Below, piece by piece: positions 54,171 to 64,000 of a DNA stretch of 64,000 nucleotides. A program made the translations under genes and the position numbers. The stretch is taken from assembly GCF_042186555.1 (NCBI RefSeq), contig NC_133326.1, positions 489,819,581 to 489,883,580 on the forward strand, read 5' to 3'. The notes beneath the pieces were generated by a model, which saw only the letters and a list, made by a program, of their open reading frames with translations, did no database searches and was not told the DNA's origin. How positions within the stretch are numbered: the first letter of the stretch is position 1; the number at the start of each line of letters is the position of its first letter. Source of the stretch: Aquarana catesbeiana (lineage: Eukaryota > Chordata > Amphibia > Anura > Ranidae).

Positions 54171-56104
54171 AGACTATTTACATTTAGTGCAGTGCGTCCT
54201 GCTCACAGTGTTCAGCTAGATCCGTTCCTGTTATATTCCTACTGACAGGCAGGCTTGTCTTGTTACAGTATTTTGAAGAAAATTACTGGTGTTCTTTTGA
54301 TCCTATTAGTACCACAGTCAGGCAGCTAGACTATTTACATTTAGTGCAGTGCGTCCTGCTCACAGTGTTCAGCTAGATCCGTTCCTGTTATCTTCTTACT
54401 GACAGGCAGGCTTGTCTTGTTACAGTATTTTAAAGAAAATTACTGGTGTTCTTTTGATCCTATTAGTACCATAGTCAGGCAGCTAGACTATTTACAGTTA
54501 GTGCAGTGCGTCCTGCCCACAGTGTTCTGCTAAACCTACAAGTAAGTGGGGTGCGTCCTGCTCACAGTGTTCAGCTAAACCTACAAGTTAGTGGGGTGCG
54601 TCCACCTCACAGTGTTCAGCTAAACCTACAAGCTAGTGGGGTGCGTCCTGCTCACAGTGTTCAGCTAGATCCGTTTCTGTTATCTTCTTACTGACAGGCA
54701 GGCTTGTCTTGTTACAGTAAATACAGCTACCTGAAGAAAATTGCTGGTGTTCTTTTGATCCTATTAGTACCACAGTCAGGCAGTTAGACTATTTACAGTT
54801 AGTGCAGTGCGTCCTGCTCACAGTGTTCTGCTAAACCTACAAGTTAGTGGGGTGCGTCCTGCTCACAGTGTTCAGCTAAACCTACAAGTTAGTGGGGTGC
54901 GTCCACCTCACAGTGTTCAGCTAAACCTACAAGCTAGTGGGGTGCGTCCTGCTCACAGTGTTCAGCTAGATCCGTTCCTGTTATCTTCTTACTGACAGGC
55001 AGGCTTGTCTTGTTACAGTAAATACAGCTACCTGAAGAAAATTGCTGGTGTTCTTTTGATCCTATTAGTACTACAGTCAGGCAGCTAGACTATTTACAGT
55101 TAGTGCAGTGCGTCCTGCTCACAGTGTTCTGCTAAACCTACAAGTTAGTGGGGTGCGTCCTGCTCACAGTGTTCGGCTAAACCTACAAGCTAGTGGGGTG
55201 CGTCCACCTCACAGTGTTCAGCTAAACCTACAAGCTAGTGGGGTGCGTCCTGCTCACAGTGTTCAGCTAGATCCGTTCCTGTTATCTTCTTACTGACAGG
55301 CAGGCTTGTCTTGTTACAGTATTTTAAAGAAAATTGCTGGTGTTCTTTTGATCCTATTAGTACCACAGTCAGGCAGCTAGACTATTTACAGTTAGTGCAG
55401 TGCGTCCTGCTCACAGTGTTCTGCTAAACCTACAAGTTAGTGGGGTGTGTCCTTCTCACAGTGTTCAGCTAAACCTACAAGTTAGTGGGGTGCGTCCACC
55501 TCACAGTGTTCAGCTAAACCTACAAGCTAGTGGGGTGCGTCCTGCTCACAGTGTTCAGCTAGATCCGTTCCTGTTATCTTCTTACTGACAGGCAGGCTTG
55601 TCTTGTTACAGTATTTTAAAGAAAATTACTGATGTTCTTTTGATCCTATTAGTACCACAGTCAGACAGCTAGACTATTTACAGTTAGTGCAGTGCGTCCT
55701 GCTCACAGTGTTCTGCTAAACCTACAAGTTAGTGGGGTGCGTCCTGCTCACAGTGTTCAGCTAAACCTACAAGTTAGTGGGGTGCGTCCACCTCACAGTG
55801 TTCAGCTAAACCTACAAGCTAGTGGGGTGCATCCTGCTCACAGTGTTCAGCTAGATCCGTTTCTGTTATCTTCTTACTGACAGGCAGGCTTGTCTTGTTA
55901 CAGTAAATACAGCTACCTGAAGAAAATTGCTGGTGTTCTTTTGATCCTATTAGTACCACAGTCAGGCAGCTAGACTATTTACAGTTAGTGCAGTGTGTCC
56001 TGCTCACAGTGTTCTGCTAAACCTACAAGTTAGTGGGGTGCGTCCACCTCACAGTGTTCAACTAAAGCTACCTGTAGAAGGTTGGTGGTGTTCTCATACT
56101 ACAG
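54171..56104. repeat. Nested tandem array of the hAT element
   Basis: Units start AGACTATTTACA at about 54171, 54328, 54485, 54786, 55087, 55380, 55672 and 55973, with lengths of 157, 157, 301, 301, 293, 292 and 301 bp, then a partial unit. The long units contain four 45-bp monomers (GTTCAGCTAAACCTACAAGT, AGTGGGGTGCGTCC) where the short ones have one. The excess of 135 bp is exactly three monomers, and the 301-bp type adds 9 bp (AAATACAGCTACC versus ATTTTAAA). Because 45 is a multiple of three, each unit is open for 62 codons. These are unlikely to be genes. Subterminal arrays of hAT elements commonly bind transposase. Confidence 0.95.
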
Positions 56105-56184
56105 GCAGGCAGTTGATTTTGCTAGCTGCAGTATCAGTACATATATATATATATCCCAGCTTAGTGCAGCTACAGGCCATTAGT

Positions 56185-59100
56185 ATGTCTGGAAGGCCAA
56201 GAAGGAGAGGCAGACAGTCACAAGCCAATAAGAGAGGGCAAGCAGGCTCTGTGTCTAGTGCTGGTCGTGGAGACGGTGCATCCTCATCAGCACGTGGCCA
56301 TGGGACACGCTTGGCCTTTTTTTCGGCAGCTGGCCATGTTGAGCCGCAACATGCGGAAGACTTGGACGAGTGGATGACCAAGCCGTCCTCATCCTCCTCA
56401 TCCTCTCTCACCCATGCCCAGGGTACTTTGTCTGGCAAAGCAGCGGCCTCTTCCCTCGGCTCAATGTCATCAGTGACTCCTTCCCTAGCCCCACCATGTC
56501 CTCCTGAGGAGTCCCTCGAACTGTTTGACCACAGTGTTGGGTACATGCTCCAGGAGGATGCCCAGCGTTTGGAAGGCTCTGATGATGATACTGAGCTCGA
56601 TGAAGGCAGTAACACGAGCACGGACAGAGGGGGTGCCCAAGAAGGACAGCAATCTGGCAGTCATGCTCCCCCTGCTGCAGCATACTGCCAGGTTTGCTCC
56701 AGTGATGAGGAGGGAGGGGATGATGAGGTCACTGACTCAACGTGGGTGCCTGATAGGAGAGAGGAGGAGGAGGAGGAGGCGGCACATCACCAACGAGGCA
56801 GGATGCCCTCCAGGGGCCAGCCTAAGGGCAGCACATTGACTGCATCACACCCCAAAGCTCCACATGTGCAGGGCGCTGCAGTCTCTGCGCGTTATTCAAA
56901 AAGTTCTTTGGTGTGGGCCTTTTTTGAGACGAGTGCATCAGATCGCACCGCTGCTATTTGCAACATATGTCTCAAGCGTATCTCGCGTGGCCAAAACATC
57001 TCCCGCTTGGGTACCACATGCTTGACCAGACATATGTTGACCTGCCATGCAGTTCGTTGGCAAGCGTATCTAAAAGACCCACACCAAAGAACAAAGAGGA
57101 CCTCTGCTTGCTCCTCATCAGCTGAGATTTCCAACCCCACTAGACCTTCAGTCCTCTCTGAGACCTGCACTGAGAGGAATGAAGGTGTAGAATTAGGTGT
57201 GTCACAGCCACGTACTTGTGGGCAATCTGATTTTGGTACACCGACGTCAGATTGTACCAGGCAAATTTCCCTGCCCCAGCTGCTGCACCGCCGAAAGAAG
57301 TTTGCTCCCAGCCATCCACATGCCCAACGGTTGAATGCTAGCTTGGCAAAATTGCTAGCACTTCAACTGCTGCCTTTTCAGTTGGTAGACTCTGCCCCCT
57401 TCCGTGAGTTTGTGGAATGTGCGGTTCCTCAGTGGCAGGTACCCAAACGCCACTTTTTCTCACGGAAGGCGATTCCGGCTCTCTACCAGCATGTGGAAGG
57501 CAATGTCCATGCCTCGCTGGACAGGGCGGTCAGCGGTAAGGTGCATATTACCGCTGACTCATGGTCCAGCAGGCATGGACAGGGACGTTACCTAAGTTTC
57601 ACGGCGCATTGGGTGACTCTGCTGGCAGCTGGGAAGGATGCAGGACAAGGTGCAGTAGTGTTGGAGGTTGTTCCGCCACCACGCCTCCAAAATGCTAATG
57701 ATTGTGACACACCTCTCTCCTCCACCCCCCTCCTCTTCTTCTTCCTCCATGGCCTCTTCCTCGGAACCAGTGGTGCTCCGTAGTCGTTCAAGGGGCTACG
57801 CAAGTACGCAGGCCAAAAGATGCCATGCGGTGCTTGAGCTGGTGTGCTTGGGGGACAGGAGCCACACTGGGGCAGAGGTTCTGTCAGCTCTGCAGGGGCA
57901 GGTTCAGAGGTGGTTGACGCCACGCCAACTTAAGGCAGGAATGGTGGTTTGCGACAATGGCACCAACCTCCTCTCTGCCCTCCGACAGACCCATGTGCCC
58001 TGTTTGGCTCACGTCCTTAACTTGGTGGTGCAGCGGTTCTTGGGCAGGTACCCGGGCTTACAGGATGTCCTGAGGCAGGCCAGGAAAGTCTGTGTGCATT
58101 TCCGCCGGTCATATAATGCCAGTGCTCGGCTGACGGACCTCCAAAAAGGGTTTAACCTGCCCAAGAACTGCCTAATCTGTGACATGCCCACCAGGTGGAA
58201 CTCAACGTTGGCCATGCTGCAGCGGCTGCACACGCAGCAGAGGGCCATCAATGAGTACCTGTGCGACTATGGCACCAGGACAGGGTCAGGGGAGCTTGGT
58301 TTTTTTTCCCCACGCCAGTGGGCCATGATCAGGGATGCATGCACTGTCCTGTCACCATTTGAGGAGGCCACGAGGATGGTGAGCAGTGACAGTGCATGCA
58401 TCAGTGACACTGTCCCCCTTGTCCACCTGTTGGAGCACACGCTGCGTGGAATAATGGACAGGGCACTTGAGGCAGAACAGAGGCAGGAAGAGGAGGACTT
58501 CCTTAGCTCTCAAGGCCCCCTTTATCCAGACAGTGTTCCTGCGTGCCCGCCGATCACACAGGAAGAGGACGAGGAGGAAGAGGAGGAGGAGGAAGATTGT
58601 GTCAGTATGGAGGTGGAGCCTGGCACTCAGCATCAGCAGCAGTCTTTAAGGGATCAGTCCCAAGAAACACATGGACTTGTACGTGGCTGGGAGGAGGTGG
58701 CTGCGGACCATGTCGTCCTTAGTGACCCAGAGGACTCCAGACCGAATGCCTCAGCAAACCTACGCTGCATGGCCTCCCTGATCCTGCAAAGCCTGCGTAA
58801 GGATCCTCGTATTCGTGGTATCAAGGAGAAGGACCAATACTGGCTGGCAACCCTCCTTGATCCACGTTACAAGGGTAAGGTTGCGGACCTTATCTTGCCA
58901 TCGCAGAGGGAGCAGAGGATGAAACATCTTCGGGAGGCCTTGCAGAAAGGTCTGTGCAACGCGTTCCCAGAGACTGGGAGGTTACAAACTCCTGTTTCTG
59001 GACAACGTGTTGCTGAGGCTTCGGTCAGTCAAAGAAGGAGCGGTGGAGAAGGTGGCCGTCTGACCGATGCGTTCAGACAATTTTTTGGTCCGCAGCCACA

Positions 59101-59446
59101 AGGTATGATCGGTTCCAGCAACCATCGCCAGCGTCTGTTTTACATGGTGCAGGAATACCTAGGGGCAAGATCAGACTTGGACACCTTTCCCACCGAAAAT
59201 CCTCTGGGTTACTGGGTCTTGAGGATGGATCACTGGCCAGAGCTTGCACAGTATGCAATTGAGCTACTGGCCTGTCCTGCATCCAGCGTTCTTTCGGAAC
59301 GCACATTCAGTGCTGCTGGAGGCGTGGTAACCGATCACAGGGTGCGTCTGTCCACTGACTCGGTCGATCGACTGACCTTCATAAAAATGAATGAGTCTTG
59401 GATCACCACCAGCTACCAAGCACCTGATGCTGATGTAACCGAATAA
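56185..59446 (+). CDS. hAT transposase (BED-finger type), one apparent frameshift
   Basis: Cuts and pastes the element. The start chosen is MSGRPRRRGRQSQANKRG at 56185, after the array; the open frame extends 64 codons further up but into the repeats. Order: basic N-terminus; Ser/acidic region; BED zinc finger near residues 238-291 (SSLVWAFF, CNICLKRIS, TRHMLTCH); RNase-H-like core with ITADSWSS (Asp codon 57556-57558, residue 458). Then comes a frame change within 57700-57760, probably at the C6 run 57725-57730. After it follow MVVCDNGTNLL (Asp codon 57953-57955), HVPCLAHVLNLVVQRFL, an acidic EEDEEEEEEEEDC insert, and the dimerisation domain LLACPASSVLSERTFSAAGG. Stop TAA at 59444. About 1,087 codons if joined. 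A small intron at the break is not excluded. Confidence 0.9.
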
Positions 59447-60842
59447 TTTTTTTTGAAATCTCAGATCCCTTCAAAGACTGCCTATGCTGATGCTGAGTGA
59501 CTATCCCTGAGTAATTATCCTCTTCCTCCTCAATCATCACGCTGATAGCTTGTAAGAACATTTTTGGTTCTGGGTGCCACCACCAGTGCCTAAGGCACAA
59601 TTTTTCAGCCCCTGTTTAACAGGGGCGTGTAATTACGATTTTTGATGTAATACTTTGCAGCAGGGCTCGTTCCTGCATTCCAACTAGAATGTCTGTGAGG
59701 GGTTACAGTGTTGTGGCACCAGTGCCTAAGGCCCAATTTTTCAGCTCCTGTTCAACAGGGGCATGTAATTACAATTCTTGATCTAATATTTCACAGCAGA
59801 GCCCTGTGAGGGCTTACAGTGTTGTGGCCACAGCAACACCTAAGGCCCAAATTTCTGCTGAGTATATAGGGCAGGACCCTACTTTCAAACAACTAACTTA
59901 CAAACGACTCCTACTTGCAAACGGAAGGAGACAACAGGAAGTGAGAATAAATCTACCCCTAGGAAGGGAAATTCTCTCCTGTAAGAGTTAATATGGGAAA
60001 AACATTTCTCCTTTCCACTGATGCTTTCCAATCCATTGGGACAAAAAGTGAGGTGAAATCTTCTGAAGAGGAGGAAAGACAGCAAAACAAATGTCACAGG
60101 GGTGATAACCCTTCCCTATGTTTTCCAAAAAGCTTAAAAAAGATTTTTTGGCTGGAGCTAAATACGTTAAAAATGTACCCGTTCAAAATTACAAAGAGAT
60201 TCTACTTAACAACAAACCTACAGCCTGTATACTGCTGTTCAGAGTATATAGGGCCTGGTGGCCCCACACCTTTCCTTATTTTAATTTGGGTGCGGGGTTC
60301 CCCTTAATATCCATACAAGACCCAAAGGGCCTGGTAATGGTCTGGGGGGTACCCATGCCGTTTGTCTCACTGATTTTCATCCATATTGCCAGGACCCGAC
60401 ATTACATTAAACCCGCAAGCAGTTTTAAATGAGATTTTTTCCTTTAAAAATGACATTTGGTGCAGGGACTGTTCTAAACACGGGAAACACGCGTCACTTT
60501 ACAGGCATACTATAGACACCCCTCAGGTACGATATTTAAAGGAATATTTCACTTTTTTTTTTTTTACTTTAAGCATCATTAAAATCACTGCTCCCGAAAA
60601 AACGGCCGTTTTTAAAAGTTTTTTTTGCATTGATACATGTCCCCTGGGGTAGGACCCGGGTCCCCAAACCCTTTTTAGGACAATACCATGCAAATTAGCC
60701 TTTAAAATGAGCACTTTTGATTTCGAACGTTCGAGTCCCATAGACGTCAATGGGGTTCTAACGTTCGTGCGAACTTTCGGTCCGTTCGCAGGTTCTGGTG
60801 CGAACCGAACCGGGGGGTGTTCGGCTCATCCCTATTAGGAAG

Positions 60843-62854
60843 ATAATATTTTGTCATTTCCAATCAATTTACAAAAAGCTACAAGGGCACTGCATTTTGG
60901 CAAGACAAACAGGTATTTTCTGTACTTCCCACAAATGTTCTTAGCCTGAATAATAGAAACAACTCCAGGGTGGAAGACTGCAAGAGTTAAATGCTCATTA
61001 CATCTAGGAGGAGTTAAAGGAGTTGTAAAGGCAGAAGGAGCCCACTACAAGAGTAGCTGTTTTCTGGTGCCCAGAGTTGGACTTTAAGGCACTGTACTCA
61101 ACTGACAAGCTGCAATACCTTAATCTTCTATTTTGTATGAATACATAAACTGTTCTTATATTAAACTAGTAGCAATATTGCTTTACTCTTTTGCACCTGA
61201 AAAAAAAAATTAACTTTTAGACTTTCAAAGCAGGTAGTTCTAGCAAATTCTGTAGATTGCATGCAAATGTACAAAATAAAACTGTATATTGATAATTATA
61301 ACAGAGCACAGTACATTGTTGATTGGGAGAGTGCAATCAACAGGTTCTGTATTTTCTGTGATTGCTGAAAATGTTCTTAGCTTGAAAAAAGAAAATGAAT
61401 GCAGCTGCCCCATCTAATGACTGGTAAGCTGCAATATATTACACATTGTTTTTTTATAATTGTATGAATAGTCCATATATTAAACTTGGCTAAGAGTTGT
61501 TCATTTTAAGGTTAGGGTTTCAAGCAGGAATATTCTTGCCTTTTGGAGCCTTTTGCCCCCCTATGTTTCAGTGGTGATTTTAGGATTCTAAGGATACAGG
61601 TTTTGGTTCTTTTTTTTTTTTTAAATTAAACTTGATGGACATTTTCTTCACCTGATCAACTATGCAATATGTGAAAAGAACAATGGCTATATGCAGTATC
61701 TCGGGTCAGTATCCCAGACTGAACAGTCAGATTGTACATTTAATATAGTTGGATCAGTGTGAGATAAGCCTAATGATTTCCCACAGTGATGTACTGGGCA
61801 TTGCATATTTACATAATCCTGAAGGAGATTTTGTAATCACGATAACTCATGAAATGTAATTTGAGAGGGTTACAAGGGACTAATTGTATAATTTACAATC
61901 TTATATGTTTTTTTTTTTTTTTTTAAAGGGACATTGATCACATGCTACATCACTATAAATCCAAGATTGTATTACCATGGACCTTAGTGTTAAGGTCGAA
62001 CAAAAGTACCTGTATATTTGAACATGCAGCTTAATTACCAACAATAGGCCTGATACTTATTGAGCTTACATGTATACTCTGCTACTCAGAGGTCAAAGGT
62101 GTTCACTTGGGTCCTACTATCAAACAAATGACCCCACAGATGGAGATAATGATAGAATGACCTTGTAAAAGATGCTAGAAAATGTCATATTTGCATACGT
62201 CTATTCTGGTCCATCTTGAAGCAGATTGAGAGGCAAATCAGAAAAGGGCAAGTGGAGCTAGTCAATCATCTAAAAATGACCATAGGTATGTAAGATTCCT
62301 GGAGATCTGGGGGTTGGCAGAAGAGAGGAAGGTCTGGGAGAAAGTGCTACCTGGAAGCACATGCATCTGGGAGGAACAGCTGTACCTAGCCTTATAATAG
62401 GAGCAATAATGGTTGATCTTTCAATGCACTAAAACTGGTGATTACAGCTAGTTGATTGCAAATATCATTTCTATCCATTGGTAATTATCTTGTTTGTAAA
62501 TGCCTTTAATCATTTTTTTAAATAATATTTTAATCCTTTGTGTGAGTGTTTTGATTTCTTCTTCATGTTGTCAACCCGTGAATCTATTAAGAATATCAAA
62601 GGAGGTTAATTTTACAAAATGAAATATTAGACGCAAGTGCATTTATTGTCTGCATACGTTTGAATACTTACCCCTTCTCCTGCCCTGTTCATATGACCTC
62701 TATACCCAAAGCAAAAAAAGTGAATTCTGCAGTGTTCCCATATTTAAGAGCAAAAACACCTACATAGCAAGCTGAGTCATTTGGATGTGCACCTTATATA
62801 CTAAGCTTATTACCTTTGTAATTACATACAGCATAAAGTGCTGTTAAAACTGTG
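60843..62854. other. Unassigned AT-rich DNA
   Basis: No gene is seen. GTTAAAGGAGTTGTAAAGGCAGAAGG at 61013 resembles the left end of the TTAAAG MITE family, and AAGCTGCAATA(T/C)CTT- and GAAAATGTTCTTAGC-type words at 60930-61140 recur at 61360-61450, suggesting a weak local duplication. Confidence 0.4.
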
Positions 62855-63029
62855 GTGGTTATGTACTAAAAGTGGAGACTGCAAAATCTGGTGCAGTTCC
62901 ACACAGAAACCAATCCACTTCCAGGTTCTGTGGTCAAAACTTAATGAAACAAGCTGACTTTAGAAGCTAATTGGCTACATGCACAGCTGTACCAGATTTT
63001 GAGTGCACCCGTTTTAGTAAATCTCCCCC
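62855..63029. mobile_element. Small MITE, relative of 2639-2815
   Basis: GGTTATGTACTAAAAGTGGAGA and TTTTAGTAAATCTCCCCC form the termini. The interior words AAATCTGGTGCAG, CCAATC and CTGTACCAGATTTTGAGTGCA correspond to AGAATCTGGTGCAGCTGTGC in the copy at 2639, in inverted orientation. Confidence 0.6.
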
Positions 63030-63070
63030 TGTGCTGTCTTCTGTATGGTAAGTGTCATGTGATAAAGTAC

Positions 63071-63486
63071 AGTAAAACCTTGGTTTGAGAGTAACTTGGT
63101 TTGAGAGCGTTTTGCAAGACAAGCAACATTTTTAAATACATTTTGACTTGATATACAAGCGATGTCTTGATATACAAGTAGCGTCATGTCACAACTGAGT
63201 ATAAAATAGAAGAGAGGCATCTTTAAGTGTAGCAATACGGATACATTTAATGAAGGTACAACATTTAGCAACATATCGCTGTGCTTAGAGGAGCCTCTCT
63301 TCTTATTAATACTCTGTAGCTCCTGCTGGATTTAGCTTGTAATCACCTTGTGGAGGCTTCCATTTGCGGATGGACATTTTATGGTTGCACAACCTGGTCA
63401 CATTGCTATAATCTTTTTATATGGACTATAAACTGAAGGACCTATGAATAAATGGTTGTGGAACGAATCATTTGAGTTTCCGAAAT
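63071..63486. mobile_element. Tigger/pogo-like non-autonomous element
   Basis: It starts after TA with CAGTAAAACCTTGGTTTGAG, followed by AGTAACTTGGTTTGAGAGCG and GATATACAAG repeats. Near the right, GTGGAACGAATCATTTGAGTTTCC is the usual penultimate motif of Tigger-like elements. The terminal CTG at the right is eroded. Non-coding. Confidence 0.5.
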
Positions 63487-64000
63487 TTGTTTTACTTTCA
63501 ATATGTTTTTATTTTAATTTAGTACATACAACTTATGCAATAACATATTTATGCGCTCAGGAGGGAATGCCTCCTGGAGCATTACACTCAAAAGTTACAA
63601 ACAGAAATGTATTTCGATAGTCTGCTCAACCCTGGAAACTTATGGGGAGGCCCACTAACAATTATCAATACCTAACTATTAATATAACAAGATCTTAGGC
63701 TCTACCCCTAAAACTATTAGGGGTCTCTTCCCTACCCCCGGCACCCCTGACGGGATCTGACTGTGCCGAAGAAGGGAAATCCCCCTTAACTACATCGCCC
63801 ATATGTGCTGAGCAAACAGGAAACATAGGACGAATTAGTGCCCCCCTGAGCGAGGGTGACTACCTATCGGTAGCTTCTAATTAATTTATCAACATTTAAT
63901 TATCTGATATTAGTTAACCGAAAGAGATAGAAGAAAAAGGAAAGAGAAGAAAGAGGAAGAAGGGGGAAGGTGGGAAAGGGGGTCCTCATGATCAGTGAGG
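63487..64000. other. Unassigned DNA at the right edge
   Basis: It contains GGAGGGAATGCCTCCTGGAGC (a short hairpin near 63560), CCCCCGGCACCCCTGACGG and a purine-rich run (63920-63980). No gene or complete repeat is recognised; an element may continue beyond the window. Confidence 0.3.

Larger units (their letters stand above)
53903..60834 (+). mobile_element. hAT transposon, nearly intact, 6.9 kb
   Basis: TAGGGATGAGC (53903-53913) and GCTCATCCCTA (60824-60834) are perfect 11-bp inverted termini. TTAGGAAG stands at 53895-53902 and again at 60835-60842, a perfect 8-bp target duplication. Order: left subterminal region with inverted GTTCGAGTCGAAC-type words (53916-53960), a 1.9-kb tandem array (54171-56104), the transposase gene (56185-59446), and a 3' region with two ~110-bp repeats (59580-59860; AGTGCCTAAGGC...CAGGGG), ending in TTCGAACGTTCGAG and GTTCGCACCAGAAC-type words. 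Fragments of the same family lie at 9848-10527, and arrays at 1-427 and 5557-5925. Confidence 0.92.

Noticed and set aside
54485..55880. Five similar 62-codon open frames with 15-residue repeats
   Set aside because: They come from a 45-bp tandem monomer whose length is a multiple of three. The stops fall at the same place in each unit, and the array is subterminal DNA of a hAT element.
1..64000. Search for host gene exons, tRNA or rRNA genes
   Set aside because: I found no conserved protein-domain exon with flanking splice sites outside transposable elements, and no sequence I could fold confidently as a tRNA. Absence by eye is not proof.

Overview
The window reads as nuclear DNA of a vertebrate, most likely an anuran amphibian. 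This is inferred from the mix of repeats: CR1 LINE, Penelope-like elements (PLEs) with GIY-YIG domains, TTAA-flanked piggyBac elements, Harbinger, hAT and Tigger-like DNA transposons, Ty3/Gypsy and a retrovirus-like LTR element. I found no convincing host exon, tRNA, rRNA or CRISPR array. Every recognisable coding region belongs to a transposable element (TE), and nearly all are broken.

Layout. 1-5.9 kb: a hAT-type tandem array, interrupted by a Harbinger element (428-4445) and a ribozyme-bearing element (4446-5556). 5.9-7.7 kb: a piggyBac-like non-autonomous element with a minisatellite, split by a truncated copy of the 4.4-kb element that is flanked by ~265-bp direct repeats. 7.7-8.5 kb: CR1 3' end. 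9.8-10.5 kb: hAT fragments. 10.5-15.4 kb: piggyBac element 1 with a 393-bp tandem array and a nested insertion carrying a consensus-like hammerhead core. 15.9-18 kb: decayed PLE reverse transcriptase. 18.3-22.7 kb: several inverted-repeat elements. 22.7-25.4 kb: a 5'-truncated PLE with a GIY-YIG domain between ~538-bp direct repeats. 26-29.4 kb: small non-autonomous elements (MITEs). 31.07-35.3 kb: LTR element with 4-bp target-site duplication (TSD), Pro-type primer site and unrecognised ORFs. 37.65-52.6 kb: a nested complex inside one non-autonomous hAT element with perfect 8-bp duplications ATCCCTAA; it holds piggyBac element 2, a Ty3/Gypsy element and two piggyBac-like MITEs, each with its own insertions. 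53.9-60.8 kb: an almost intact autonomous hAT element with perfect TSD TTAGGAAG, a 1.9-kb tandem array and a ~1,087-codon transposase gene broken by one apparent frameshift. 60.8-64 kb: mostly unrecognised AT-rich DNA with a MITE and a Tigger-like element.

The elements are related. The hAT at 53.9 kb explains the fragments at 9.8-10.5 kb and probably the arrays at 1-427 and 5.56-5.93 kb. The Harbinger at 428 has a matching MITE at 43.34 kb. Hammerhead-type motifs recur at 5.5, 11.3, 26.1, 38.9 and 46.4 kb in different insertions.

The observations most worth a second look are the recurrent ribozyme motifs, the unusually long direct repeats flanking two 5'-truncated PLE-type insertions, the three-level nest at 37.65-52.6 kb, and the LTR element with unrecognised proteins. 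All calls are from reading by eye; no alignment or database search was run.
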